Positions 17,700-25,849 of a stretch of 64,000 bases of DNA are shown here, in pieces; positions within the stretch are counted from its first letter, which is position 1; every line of letters begins with the position of its first letter. The position numbers and the translations under genes are program-made. A model generated the notes under the pieces. The model was not told where the DNA came from and did no database searches. It saw only the letters and a list, made by a program, of their open reading frames with translations. Location of the stretch: positions 1 to 64,000 of the forward strand of contig JAGXFY010000026.1 of NCBI GenBank assembly GCA_024636985.1, written 5' to 3'. This DNA comes from Petrocella sp024636985. Its GTDB lineage: Bacteria; Bacillota; Clostridia; Lachnospirales; Vallitaleaceae.

Positions 17700-18389
17700 A
17701 TGTTATCAAATCGTTTACAGACTATTGCTAAGCTTGTTCCTTATAACTCAATCGTTGCTGATATAGGAACCGATCATGGCTACTTGCCAATAGCACTTGT
17801 AAAAAATCAACAAGTAACCAAAGCCTATGCCATGGATATCAATGAAGGTCCATTGATGAAGGCGAGGGAAAATATAAGGTCATATGGGTTAGATGGACAG
17901 GTCATTGCACTTAAATCACCAGGTCTAGAAGACCTGCCGGAAGATGTGAATGTTGTTGTCATAGCAGGTATGGGTGGTGTATTGATAAGCAACATACTAG
18001 AGACATCTAAAGAAAAGCTTGGTAATATAGAAACACTAATCTTATCGCCACATCTTGACATACCACACGTTAGAAGAACCGTTCATGAGTTGGGCTTTAT
18101 GATTGCGGAAGAATATATGGTAATGGATCAAGAAAAGTATTATACACTATTAAAGTGTGAACAAGGCAATGAGCGTTATTCAATGTTAGAATATGAATAC
18201 GGGAAAAAACTAATGGAAGCAGGATCGGATACTTTTCTAGCCTATTTAGAAACAGAAAAAAGCAAGCTTGAAAAAGTCATGAACCGTCTAAAAACTATAG
18301 ATGCTAAAAGTACAATTGGAAGAGGTAAAGTTTTAAAAGATAAATACGATACAATTGTAGAAATAAGGAGGCATCATGAAACTAAATGA
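17700..18389 (+). CDS. trmK: tRNA (adenine(22)-N(1))-methyltransferase
   Basis: A 229-residue SAM-dependent enzyme that methylates A22 of tRNA. Motif I is VADIGTDHGYLPIAL near residue 20, and the catalytic region has VVIAGMGGVL. The C-terminal coiled-coil (about 185-220) is typical of TrmK. AGGAGG at 17689-17694 selects the ATG at 17700. It follows rpoD as in Bacillus and overlaps the Nif3 gene by 14 bp. Confidence 0.93.
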   Translation: MLSNRLQTIAKLVPYNSIVADIGTDHGYLPIALVKNQQVTKAYAMDINEGPLMKARENIRSYGLDGQVIALKSPGLEDLPEDVNVVVIAGMGGVLISNILETSKEKLGNIETLILSPHLDIPHVRRTVHELGFMIAEEYMVMDQEKYYTLLKCEQGNERYSMLEYEYGKKLMEAGSDTFLAYLETEKSKLEKVMNRLKTIDAKSTIGRGKVLKDKYDTIVEIRRHHETK

Positions 18390-19158
18390 GATTATTAAAA
18401 TAATAGAAAAGGTCGTTCCAAAGGAAGCTATTGAACCGGGAGACCCAAGTGGTCTTCAGATTGGTAAATATCAAAAGGATATAAGACACATTAGGGTTGC
18501 CTTAGAAGCTACCATAGATGTAATAGAAGGTGCTATTAAAGATGATGTCGATATGCTTTTTGTGCATCATCCCCTAATATATACACCCATTCAGAGCATC
18601 TGTGATGACACGGTTGCCGGACACAAAATCCAGGAATTGATTCGTAGTGATGTTGCACTGTATGTGGCACACTCCAATATGGACCGGGCCACTAATGGTC
18701 TAAATCGATATTTTGGAAACAAAATAGAATTAGAACATATAACTGAAATGAGTTTAGATACCCATGGGTATACGCTGACAGGGAACCTTAAAAGACCAAT
18801 GAGCTTAAAAAGTTATGCAGCTTTTTTGGGACAACAGTTGTCAATGCCTAATCTTAAGTATGTGGGTGATGACCAAAAAAACATTGAAAAAGTAGCTTTT
18901 GTAACGGGAAGTGGCATGTCACTGCTTAAAGAAGAGATGTTTGAAGAAGTGGATGTTTTTTTAACAGGAGATTTAAAATATCATGACGCGATGTGGGTTT
19001 ATGAATCCGGAAACTGCGTTATTGATGTTACACACTATGGTAGTGAAATTATGGTCACAGAACTCATGTATGAACTGTTATTACAACATATGGATAAAAG
19101 TGTCATCGTGAGTAAGGACAACTATTTGATCAACCCAATAAAAAACAGCGAGGTGTAG
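18376..19158 (+). CDS. Nif3-like dinuclear metal-centre protein
   Basis: A 260-residue NIF3/YqfO-family protein without the inserted PII-like domain of the longer forms. Metal ligands are visible in VHHPLIY (near 63), YVAHSNMD (near 96) and DVTHYGSE (near 217). The family is annotated as GTP cyclohydrolase I type 2-like, but its true reaction is unsettled. The neighbour trmK is a conserved partner across Firmicutes. It starts inside trmK with AAGGAGG upstream. Confidence 0.9.
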   Translation: MKLNEIIKIIEKVVPKEAIEPGDPSGLQIGKYQKDIRHIRVALEATIDVIEGAIKDDVDMLFVHHPLIYTPIQSICDDTVAGHKIQELIRSDVALYVAHSNMDRATNGLNRYFGNKIELEHITEMSLDTHGYTLTGNLKRPMSLKSYAAFLGQQLSMPNLKYVGDDQKNIEKVAFVTGSGMSLLKEEMFEEVDVFLTGDLKYHDAMWVYESGNCVIDVTHYGSEIMVTELMYELLLQHMDKSVIVSKDNYLINPIKNSEV

Positions 19159-19159
19159 G

Positions 19160-20824
19160 ATGGAAGATAAGATTAAGATTAATGTGATGAATGAGGAAAA
19201 AGAAGTGAAAGTGGGGACTACTTTACTAGAGCTGGCATCTCAATATCAATCTCAATTTAGAACGCCTATCGTATTAGCTGTTGTCGATACTAAGCTTAGT
19301 GAGTTGAACCAAAAAATTAAAGAGCCGTGTAATGTTATATTTCTTGATATATTAAATAAAGACGGCTTTAGAACATATCAACGAAGTCTATCCTTTGTTT
19401 TGATTAAGGCCGCACATGATGTTATTGGTCATGATAAACTTATTAAAGTTATTGTTCAATATTCAATTAATTATGGCTTTTATTGTGAAATCGAGCCAAA
19501 AAGACTATTAAAAGCGGATACATTGACGAAAATCAAAGAAAGAATGGTTGAGCTTATAAATCTTGGTTTGCCTTTTATAAAAGAAACGGTAAAAACGGAT
19601 GAAGCTATAAAAATCTTTGGAAATCAGTTTATGGAAGATAAAGTGACATTGTTTAAGTATCGACGCGTATCCAACGTAAATCTCTATCGTTTTGATGACT
19701 TTTACGACTATTTCTATGGTTATATGGTGCCGGATACAAGCTACTTAAAAGTATTTGAACTATATCCTTATGAAGATGGTATGATTTTGCAATTCATTGA
19801 CTTCAACGATCCAAGTAAAGCGGCACGTTTTGAGCCGGACCAAATGTTGTTTGAGACACTAAAGAATGCCACAGACTGGGGGCATTTGATGGAGGTCGAC
19901 ACAGTAGGCGAACTTAACGATGTCATTTCTCAGGGGAAAATGAATGAGCTCATTATGGTACAAGAGGCACTAATGGAGAAAAAAATCGGAAGAATTGCTG
20001 ATCATGTCATGAAAGATATCAAGCATAAGAAATTTATATTTATTGCGGGGCCTTCATCCTCCGGAAAAACCACTTTTGCCCATCGGCTATCGATACAACT
20101 TAGATCTTTGGGTTTAAGACCAAAGCCCATTTCTTTAGACAACTATTTTGTTAATAGGGATGATACACCGAAAGATGAAAATGGTAATTATAATTTTGAA
20201 TGTCTTGAAGCTCTAGATGTGGCTCAGTTTAACCATGATATGCATCAACTCTTAAAAGGCGAGGTCGTATCCATGCCGGCTTTTGATTTTATCTCCGGAC
20301 TAAGACAATACAAAGGTGATACCCTTAAGTTAGAAGACAATACAATATTGGTCATTGAAGGTATTCATGGCTTGAACCCAAAGCTATCTTCGGCCATACC
20401 GGAAGAAAATAAGTTCAAAATCTATATCAGTGCATTGACCCAGTTGAATATTGATAATCACAACCGAGTACCTACAACAGATGCCAGATTACTACGACGC
20501 ATGGTTAGGGATAACCAATATAGAGGTGCCTCAGCTACAAAAACACTTGGTATGTGGCCATCTGTACGAAACGGTGAAGAACAATATATATTCCCCTTTC
20601 AAGAGGAAGCCGACGCCATGTTTAATTCATCTTTAATTTATGAGCTTTCTGTGCTGAAACAATATGCAGAGCCTTTATTATTTAATGTACCTAAAGGCAG
20701 CTCTGAATATATAGAGGCAAAAAGATTGATTAAGTTTCTAGATTATTTTCTTGGGGTATCTAGTGAGAGTATACCGAATAACTCGATTATACGAGAGTTT
20801 ATCGGTGGATCGAATTTCAGGTAA
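19160..20824 (+). CDS. TGS-domain uridine kinase-like nucleoside kinase
   Basis: A 554-residue protein joining three parts. An N-terminal TGS domain (about 1-65, KEVKVGTTLLELAS) and a ThrRS-like second domain (about 65-230) are followed by a C-terminal phosphoribulokinase/uridine kinase domain with P-loop GPSSSGKTT at 296-304. The kinase half should phosphorylate uridine or cytidine; the front half may bind RNA or a nucleotide ligand (inference). It follows the Nif3 gene after one base and precedes an RluA-type synthase after five, so all are one operon. Confidence 0.9.
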   Translation: MEDKIKINVMNEEKEVKVGTTLLELASQYQSQFRTPIVLAVVDTKLSELNQKIKEPCNVIFLDILNKDGFRTYQRSLSFVLIKAAHDVIGHDKLIKVIVQYSINYGFYCEIEPKRLLKADTLTKIKERMVELINLGLPFIKETVKTDEAIKIFGNQFMEDKVTLFKYRRVSNVNLYRFDDFYDYFYGYMVPDTSYLKVFELYPYEDGMILQFIDFNDPSKAARFEPDQMLFETLKNATDWGHLMEVDTVGELNDVISQGKMNELIMVQEALMEKKIGRIADHVMKDIKHKKFIFIAGPSSSGKTTFAHRLSIQLRSLGLRPKPISLDNYFVNRDDTPKDENGNYNFECLEALDVAQFNHDMHQLLKGEVVSMPAFDFISGLRQYKGDTLKLEDNTILVIEGIHGLNPKLSSAIPEENKFKIYISALTQLNIDNHNRVPTTDARLLRRMVRDNQYRGASATKTLGMWPSVRNGEEQYIFPFQEEADAMFNSSLIYELSVLKQYAEPLLFNVPKGSSEYIEAKRLIKFLDYFLGVSSESIPNNSIIREFIGGSNFR

Positions 20825-20829
20825 GCAGG

Positions 20830-21504
20830 ATGAAAATACTATACGAAGATAAGCACATCATAGTCATTGTTAAGCCTAAAGGGATGCCGAGTCAGCCGGA
20901 TTTATCAGGAGATAGAAATGTATATGAAGCAGTACTGGAACACGTGTGTCATGAGAATAAAAATATTAATCTGGGACTGATTCAAAGACTAGATCGACCG
21001 GTTGGCGGAATAATGGTGCTTACAAAATCATCAGAAGCCCATAGAGCCTTTACTCAGAAATCATGCCTAACCAAAAAATATTTGGCAGTTGTCGAGGGCG
21101 AAGCAGAGAAAGAGAAAAGACTCATAGACTATCTTCAAAAGGTTAGAGGTAATAGGACGATTGTTACATCAAAAAAAGTACCACAAGCCAAGGAAGCAAT
21201 ACTAACCTATAGATGTATAAAAAAAGTGGCGGCAAGTGACAAGTCATTATGTCTATTGGAGGTTGAACTTGAAACAGGTCGACATCATCAGATTCGAGCC
21301 CAAATGGCGCATCACAAGTTGCCACTTGTTGGTGACACGAAATATAATGTTATCAAAGAAGGAACGTGGGTGGACATTGGCCTACAGGCCTATAAACTCG
21401 AAATAAACCATCCATTAATCGGACGCATGACATTTGAACATATAAATAAGGAACATCCTTTTGACATTTTCTTTGAAAATGAAGATGATTATGAAACTTT
21501 ATAA
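20830..21504 (+). CDS. RluA-family pseudouridine synthase
   Basis: A 224-residue enzyme that turns uridine into pseudouridine in rRNA or tRNA. The catalytic Asp is in IQRLDRPVGGIMVLTKS near residue 57, and GRHHQIRAQMAHH near 151 is the family motif III. It lacks an N-terminal S4 domain, so it is the short class; the target RNA is unknown. It closes the rpoD region operon. No terminator lies directly behind it before the 6S RNA promoter. Confidence 0.9.
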   Translation: MKILYEDKHIIVIVKPKGMPSQPDLSGDRNVYEAVLEHVCHENKNINLGLIQRLDRPVGGIMVLTKSSEAHRAFTQKSCLTKKYLAVVEGEAEKEKRLIDYLQKVRGNRTIVTSKKVPQAKEAILTYRCIKKVAASDKSLCLLEVELETGRHHQIRAQMAHHKLPLVGDTKYNVIKEGTWVDIGLQAYKLEINHPLIGRMTFEHINKEHPFDIFFENEDDYETL

Positions 21505-21538
21505 AATGTTATGCTAATGTCTGAATATGCCTAATCAT

Positions 21539-21567
21539 TTGATTTTGGTGGGTTATGATGGTATAAT
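21539..21567 (+). promoter_or_regulatory. Promoter of the 6S RNA gene
   Basis: TTGATT, 17 bp, TATAAT: a near-consensus sigma-A promoter directed at a stretch with no reading frame. Confidence 0.8.
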
Positions 21568-21579
21568 GAGTAAAAGAAA

Positions 21580-21756
21580 GATACTTCCTGGGGTGTTCGG
21601 AGAAACCTGTATTTTGAACCTACATAGTAACATTGGGAATCCTATATTTTATGTTGGACGTCAAGCCTTCTTGAATGGAAGACGAAAAGCATAGTGCGGA
21701 TACCCACCTAGCCGAAGCTAGGGATCAAAATCCGGGGAACGGCATTTCGGGTAATC
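21580..21756 (+). ncRNA. ssrS: Probable 6S RNA
   Basis: About 177 nt with no ORF. The two ends pair as the 6S closing stem: GATACTTCCTGGGGTGTTCGG at the 5' side with CGGCATTTCGGGTAATC at the 3' side, which carry the TGTTCG and CGGCATyTC marks seen in 6S RNAs. A large central bulge region lies between, as expected for the open-promoter mimic that binds sigma-A RNA polymerase. It has its own strong promoter and terminator. Identity rests on fold and motif memory, not on a covariance search. Confidence 0.72.
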
Positions 21757-21762
21757 ATTTAA

Positions 21763-21810
21763 AAAATAAACTGTTACTTCCTTTAGAGGATGTAACAGTT
21801 ATTTTTTTTA
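21763..21810 (+). terminator. Terminator of the 6S RNA gene
   Basis: AATAAACTGTTAC pairs with GTAACAGTTATT, followed by eight T residues. It also ends in the 3' edge of convergent aroA. Confidence 0.92.
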
Positions 21811-23088
21811 TATATGAATAAGTGAACTTAAATCAGATTCAAAGGTTGGATAGGAGATGGCAATGCACCCACTATTTTCAATACTTGTATGGCCATTAGC
21901 ACCGAGTGCGGCAATGGCCAAAGACATGGCCACCCTGTGATCATCATAACTTAGGACATGTGCACCTTGTATCCGGTTACCACCTACGATAATCATGCCG
22001 TCGGTTGTAGCCTCAATATGGATGTTCATCTTTTTAAGTTCAGAGACCATGGTATCAATACGATTGGTTTCCTTAACCTTGAGCTCTCCGGCATCTTTAA
22101 TGATTGTTGTACCTTCTGCATAAGCAGCAGCAACTGCAATAACAGGTATTTCGTCGATTAATGTCGGAATAATATCACCTTCAATAATTGTCCCTGTAAG
22201 CTTACTAGACTTGATATGAAGGTCTGCAATGGGTTCTCCGTTGACAACACGTTCGCCTACGACTTCAATAGAGCCATTCATTTCTTTAAGAACATGAATA
22301 ATACCGTCTCTTGTAGGGTTAATACCCACATCTTTTAATATTAGATCACTGTTTGGACAAATAAGCCCTGCAACCATAAAAAAAGCAGCTGAAGAAATAT
22401 CAGAGGGTACAACGACATGATTTGCGAACAATTCCTTAATGGGATGACTGGTGACCAAGGACCCATTAATTTCTACATGTGCACCAAAATGATTGAGCAT
22501 AATCTCTGAATGGTTTCTGGAGAGTGTAGGTTCTTTAACCGTGGAAGTCGATCCTGTATAAAGATTGGCCAGTAATATGGAAGATTTGACCTGGGCGCTT
22601 GCAACCGGCGATATATAGTCTATAGGTTTTAGTAGGCTCGGCTTTATGGATAAAGGCGCAAGACCGTTACCGGATAGACTGCTTATGTTTGCATTCATAG
22701 AAGTAAGCGGACGAATGATACGGTCCATGGGTCGTTTTTTAATGGAAGCATCACCGGTTATGTTAACTTCAAAAGATTGACCGGACAATATGCCGGACAT
22801 CAAACGCATGGTAGTGCCACTATTGCCGACATCCAAAATCGAATCCGGTTTAGTGAGTCCATAGAGTCCCTTACCTTGAATGGTGACTTTGTCTTGAACT
22901 TGTTCTATGTGTATACCCATTTGTCTGAAACAAGCAATCGTAGATAAACAGTCTTCACCGGTCAGAAAACCTTCAACAGTGGTTGTGCCTTTTGCAAGGG
23001 CTCCAAACATGATTGAACGATGGGAAATGGACTTGTCCCCAGGTACTTTTAGTGTTCCATTAAGTTGTTTTACGGGTTGAATATGCAT
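21808..23088 (-). CDS. aroA: 3-phosphoshikimate 1-carboxyvinyltransferase (EPSP synthase)
   Basis: A 426-residue shikimate-pathway enzyme that joins phosphoenolpyruvate to shikimate-3-phosphate. It opens with the GDKSISHRSIMFGALAKG motif (Lys and Ser/Arg binding residues), has LDVGNSGTTMRL near 88, and KETNRIDTM near 337. Length and motif fit class II enzymes of Gram-positives. It is last in a hisC-tyrA-aroA operon on the minus strand, 18 bp after tyrA, with AGGAGG before the start. Confidence 0.97.
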   Translation of the reverse strand: MHIQPVKQLNGTLKVPGDKSISHRSIMFGALAKGTTTVEGFLTGEDCLSTIACFRQMGIHIEQVQDKVTIQGKGLYGLTKPDSILDVGNSGTTMRLMSGILSGQSFEVNITGDASIKKRPMDRIIRPLTSMNANISSLSGNGLAPLSIKPSLLKPIDYISPVASAQVKSSILLANLYTGSTSTVKEPTLSRNHSEIMLNHFGAHVEINGSLVTSHPIKELFANHVVVPSDISSAAFFMVAGLICPNSDLILKDVGINPTRDGIIHVLKEMNGSIEVVGERVVNGEPIADLHIKSSKLTGTIIEGDIIPTLIDEIPVIAVAAAYAEGTTIIKDAGELKVKETNRIDTMVSELKKMNIHIEATTDGMIIVGGNRIQGAHVLSYDDHRVAMSLAIAALGANGHTSIENSGCIAISYPTFESDLSSLIHI

Positions 23089-23106
23089 ATAAACCTCCTG
23101 TTAAGC

Positions 23107-24198
23107 TTAAGTATAAATCGTATAACCAAGATTTCGTAAAAGTGTGATGCTCAAATCCATATGGTCTTGATCTTCAAAGAGTATGCTAAGCACACCATTA
23201 TCAATCTCTCTATTATTGATGATTCCGATGTTTTTAATATTGATTTTTGCCTCGCTTAAGAGTGTGGCAATTTTTGCAATGATACCGGGTTCATCTTCAA
23301 CATCAACACTAAAACTATATTGTCTTGGGAAAATACCAGATGAAGTGTCGTTAAAGGTGTTTCTATAAGCTTGTGCCTCGCTAAATAGTTCATAAAGATG
23401 ATGGGCATCTTCATCTTTGATATAGTGCTCTATTGTTGTTAACATGGTTTTATAATACTCAAGTACATCTAGAATCGGTTCCTTATTACTTAAGCAGATT
23501 TGCTGCCACATAATCGGAGATGCTGACGCAATGCGTGTAATGTCTTTGAAGCCACCGGCAGCAAGAGTATGCATATAACCCTGTTCTGTATCCAGATGTT
23601 TAACGGCGTTGACAATAAGTGCAGCAAGAACATGAGGTACATGGCTAATGGAGGCTGTTGTTTTGTCATGAACCGAGGCATCCATTATAATAGGAATGCT
23701 ATCAATACCGACGACCAGACGCTTTAAAACATCCAAATCCTCTTGAGTAGAAGTTTTAGAAGGGGTTAGGATATAAAAAATATTTTCGAACAATTGAGAA
23801 GAAGAGGCTTCATAACCACTTTTCTCAGAACCCGTCATAGGATGTCCGCCAACAAATCTTATGTTAGTACCCAATACATCAAGAGCATCGTGTATGTCAC
23901 TTTTGGTAGATCCCACATCTGTTACAATACACTGTTCATGAACGATGCCGGCCAATTTTTCGAACATCTCTATATTAACTTTCACAGGACAACATAAGAA
24001 GATTAAGTCACATGATTCAAAGCCATCTTCTAATGATGTTGCAATCTGATCAAGGACACCCTCATTCATAGCCTGATGAAGTGGTGCCAGGTGGCGATCA
24101 TAAGCAATCAATTTTTGAGCCAAGCCATATTTTTTTATGCTTTTTGCGATGGATCCACCAATAAGACCGAATCCTATAAAACCAATCTGCTTAATCAT
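23107..24198 (-). CDS. tyrA: Prephenate dehydrogenase with ACT domain
   Basis: A 363-residue NAD-dependent enzyme of tyrosine synthesis. The Rossmann motif GFGLIGGSIAKSI is at residues 8-20. GGHPMTGSEKSGYEAS near 118 binds prephenate, and the HVPHVLAALIV segment near 197 is typical. A C-terminal ACT domain (about 295-363, VEDEPGIIAKIATLLSEAKI) suggests feedback control by tyrosine. It lies between hisC and aroA, with GGAAGGA before the ATG. Confidence 0.95.
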   Translation of the reverse strand: MIKQIGFIGFGLIGGSIAKSIKKYGLAQKLIAYDRHLAPLHQAMNEGVLDQIATSLEDGFESCDLIFLCCPVKVNIEMFEKLAGIVHEQCIVTDVGSTKSDIHDALDVLGTNIRFVGGHPMTGSEKSGYEASSSQLFENIFYILTPSKTSTQEDLDVLKRLVVGIDSIPIIMDASVHDKTTASISHVPHVLAALIVNAVKHLDTEQGYMHTLAAGGFKDITRIASASPIMWQQICLSNKEPILDVLEYYKTMLTTIEHYIKDEDAHHLYELFSEAQAYRNTFNDTSSGIFPRQYSFSVDVEDEPGIIAKIATLLSEAKINIKNIGIINNREIDNGVLSILFEDQDHMDLSITLLRNLGYTIYT

Positions 24199-24249
24199 CT
24201 ATTTATCCTTCCTTATGCACGATGCATAACAATATAATGTTTTAATATC

Positions 24250-25341
24250 TTAACCATTATTTAGAATACTTTCTACAACATCAAAGAATGCTACCATCTG
24301 TTCTTCTGTGCCAAGTGTGACACGTTGATAGCCAGGCATGCCTAAGTTGTGACCTGGACGAACAATATAACCTTGACTCTGAAGTGCTTCAAACATTTCA
24401 GGACTTGGCCGTCCAAAATCTATCATGACAAAATTGCCATAAGTTTCTATATATGAGAGATTAAGTTCATGACATCTTGTATAGGTGTAGGCTTTTGAGG
24501 CTTCGTTGACTTCATAAGTCCTTTGAACGAATGCTTCATCATCAAGAGCTGCAACAGCCGCCACTTGTGCAGCAGTCGTAACATTAAAAGGGCCTCTGAT
24601 GCGGTTGATTTTTTCTATGACGTCCTCATGTCCGATACCGAAACCAATTCTCATGGATGCCAAACCATACATCTTTGAAAAAGTCCTTAATACCATAAGA
24701 TTAGGGTATTGATGAAGGAGAGAAATCGTTTGAGGAAAATTGGAGTCCCTGATGTACTCAACATACGCCTCATCCATAACAACTAGAATATCTCCTGAGA
24801 CTTGGTTTAAAAAATCCAGTTGTTTGGCTGCGTTGACCATGGTACCTGTTGGGTTATTTGGATTGGCAATGAAGATAACGCGTGTATGTTCTGTTATACG
24901 TTTAAGGATGCCATCTAAGTCAAAAGTATGTGCTTTTAAAGGCACTTCGATAATCTTGCCACCCATCTGAAGGGTGCCTGCCTTGTACTGTGGGAAGGTG
25001 ATGTCTCCGGTTATGACTTCATCATCCTTAGCGACATAGGTTTTTGCAATCATATTAATAATCTCATCTGAACCTGCGCCAAAGATAAACTGATTTGGAT
25101 TAAGATTATACTTTTTTGCAAGTTTTTCCCTAAGTGCGGTGCAGTTGCCATCAGGATAGTAACTGGGTTCTTTTAATGATTCAATAATGCTCTGTTTAGC
25201 TAACTCAGAACATCCAAGAGGGTTTTCATTAGAGGCTAGCTTGACGATATGGGTCAGTCCGTAAGTCTGTTTTACCTCATCTATAGATTTGCCTGGAATA
25301 TATGGCCTTAAATTTTCTACTTCTTTGCGATATTTGATCAT
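24250..25341 (-). CDS. hisC: Histidinol-phosphate/aromatic aminotransferase
   Basis: A 363-residue class I PLP aminotransferase. The PLP lysine is in RTFSKMYGLASMRIGFG near residue 222, with NPNNPTG near 160 and DEAY near 190. Family members act on histidinol phosphate and often on phenylpyruvate and hydroxyphenylpyruvate. Its position ahead of tyrA and aroA, with no other his gene near, favours use as the tyrosine/phenylalanine aminotransferase (inference). GAGGAG lies before the start, and TATAAT about 35 bases upstream (minus strand) suggests a short leader without a T-box. Confidence 0.9.
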   Translation of the reverse strand: MIKYRKEVENLRPYIPGKSIDEVKQTYGLTHIVKLASNENPLGCSELAKQSIIESLKEPSYYPDGNCTALREKLAKKYNLNPNQFIFGAGSDEIINMIAKTYVAKDDEVITGDITFPQYKAGTLQMGGKIIEVPLKAHTFDLDGILKRITEHTRVIFIANPNNPTGTMVNAAKQLDFLNQVSGDILVVMDEAYVEYIRDSNFPQTISLLHQYPNLMVLRTFSKMYGLASMRIGFGIGHEDVIEKINRIRGPFNVTTAAQVAAVAALDDEAFVQRTYEVNEASKAYTYTRCHELNLSYIETYGNFVMIDFGRPSPEMFEALQSQGYIVRPGHNLGMPGYQRVTLGTEEQMVAFFDVVESILNNG

Positions 25342-25408
25342 AATAATAAAGCTCCTCTCAAAATAATGACTATATTATAACATACAATTGGATGCAAATA
25401 TATTTATA

Positions 25409-25475
25409 TTCTCTAGGAAAGTCTATGTTATGTTAATGCGTTGAAGCATACACATTAGAAAGCCGGATACACCCT
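25409..25475. repeat. Intergenic repeat, family B copy 2 (truncated)
   Basis: Starts TTCTCTAGGAAAGTCTATG and matches other copies through GTTAATGCGTTGAAGCAT, then decays; only GCCGGA of the second half remains. It lies upstream of divergent hisC and the EF-G paralogue. Confidence 0.65.
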
Positions 25476-25849
25476 TAGAAAAGATGAAATTATAGTAACA
25501 TGCAACGAAAACCATGTCAACAGTTTAATGCATTAACTTTGTAAACTAATATTCAGAAAATTAGGAATAATGAATGAAGGGATGATGGTAAACACCAAAA
25601 ACAGAGGGAAAACCGACATTATAAGATAAATCTATAAAGGGTTTTGGTTAACTTGCATAAAAAAACTTTGATAAAATAAAAATCTTTGAAGGAAATAGAT
25701 GAAGAATGTAGAATACTAGAGGTATCAGCAATTTCTCGTAATATAAGACCAAAACAGTGACGATGCGTATTAAGCGTTATATGTAATCTGATATTATGAG
25801 TGAAAGCGCAAAGGTTTCAAAATACTAACTTAAGATTGGGGGACATACG
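25476..25849. other. Gene-free stretch before the EF-G paralogue
   Basis: No convincing ORF, hairpin or known RNA is visible. Promoter-like pieces (TTGCAT at 25653 and TATTAT near 25790) have poor partners, so I call no promoter. AT-rich leader sequence of the downstream gene is the simplest reading. Confidence 0.5.

Noticed and set aside
21570..21760. tmRNA, SRP RNA or riboswitch instead of 6S RNA
   Set aside because: No tRNA-like ends or tag frame, no SRP Alu/GGAA-type loop, and the element has its own terminator before a convergent gene, so it cannot be a leader for one.
25342..25408. T-box or other attenuator before hisC-tyrA-aroA
   Set aside because: The minus-strand TATAAT leaves a leader of only about 30 nt, with no specifier loop or TGGNACC motif.
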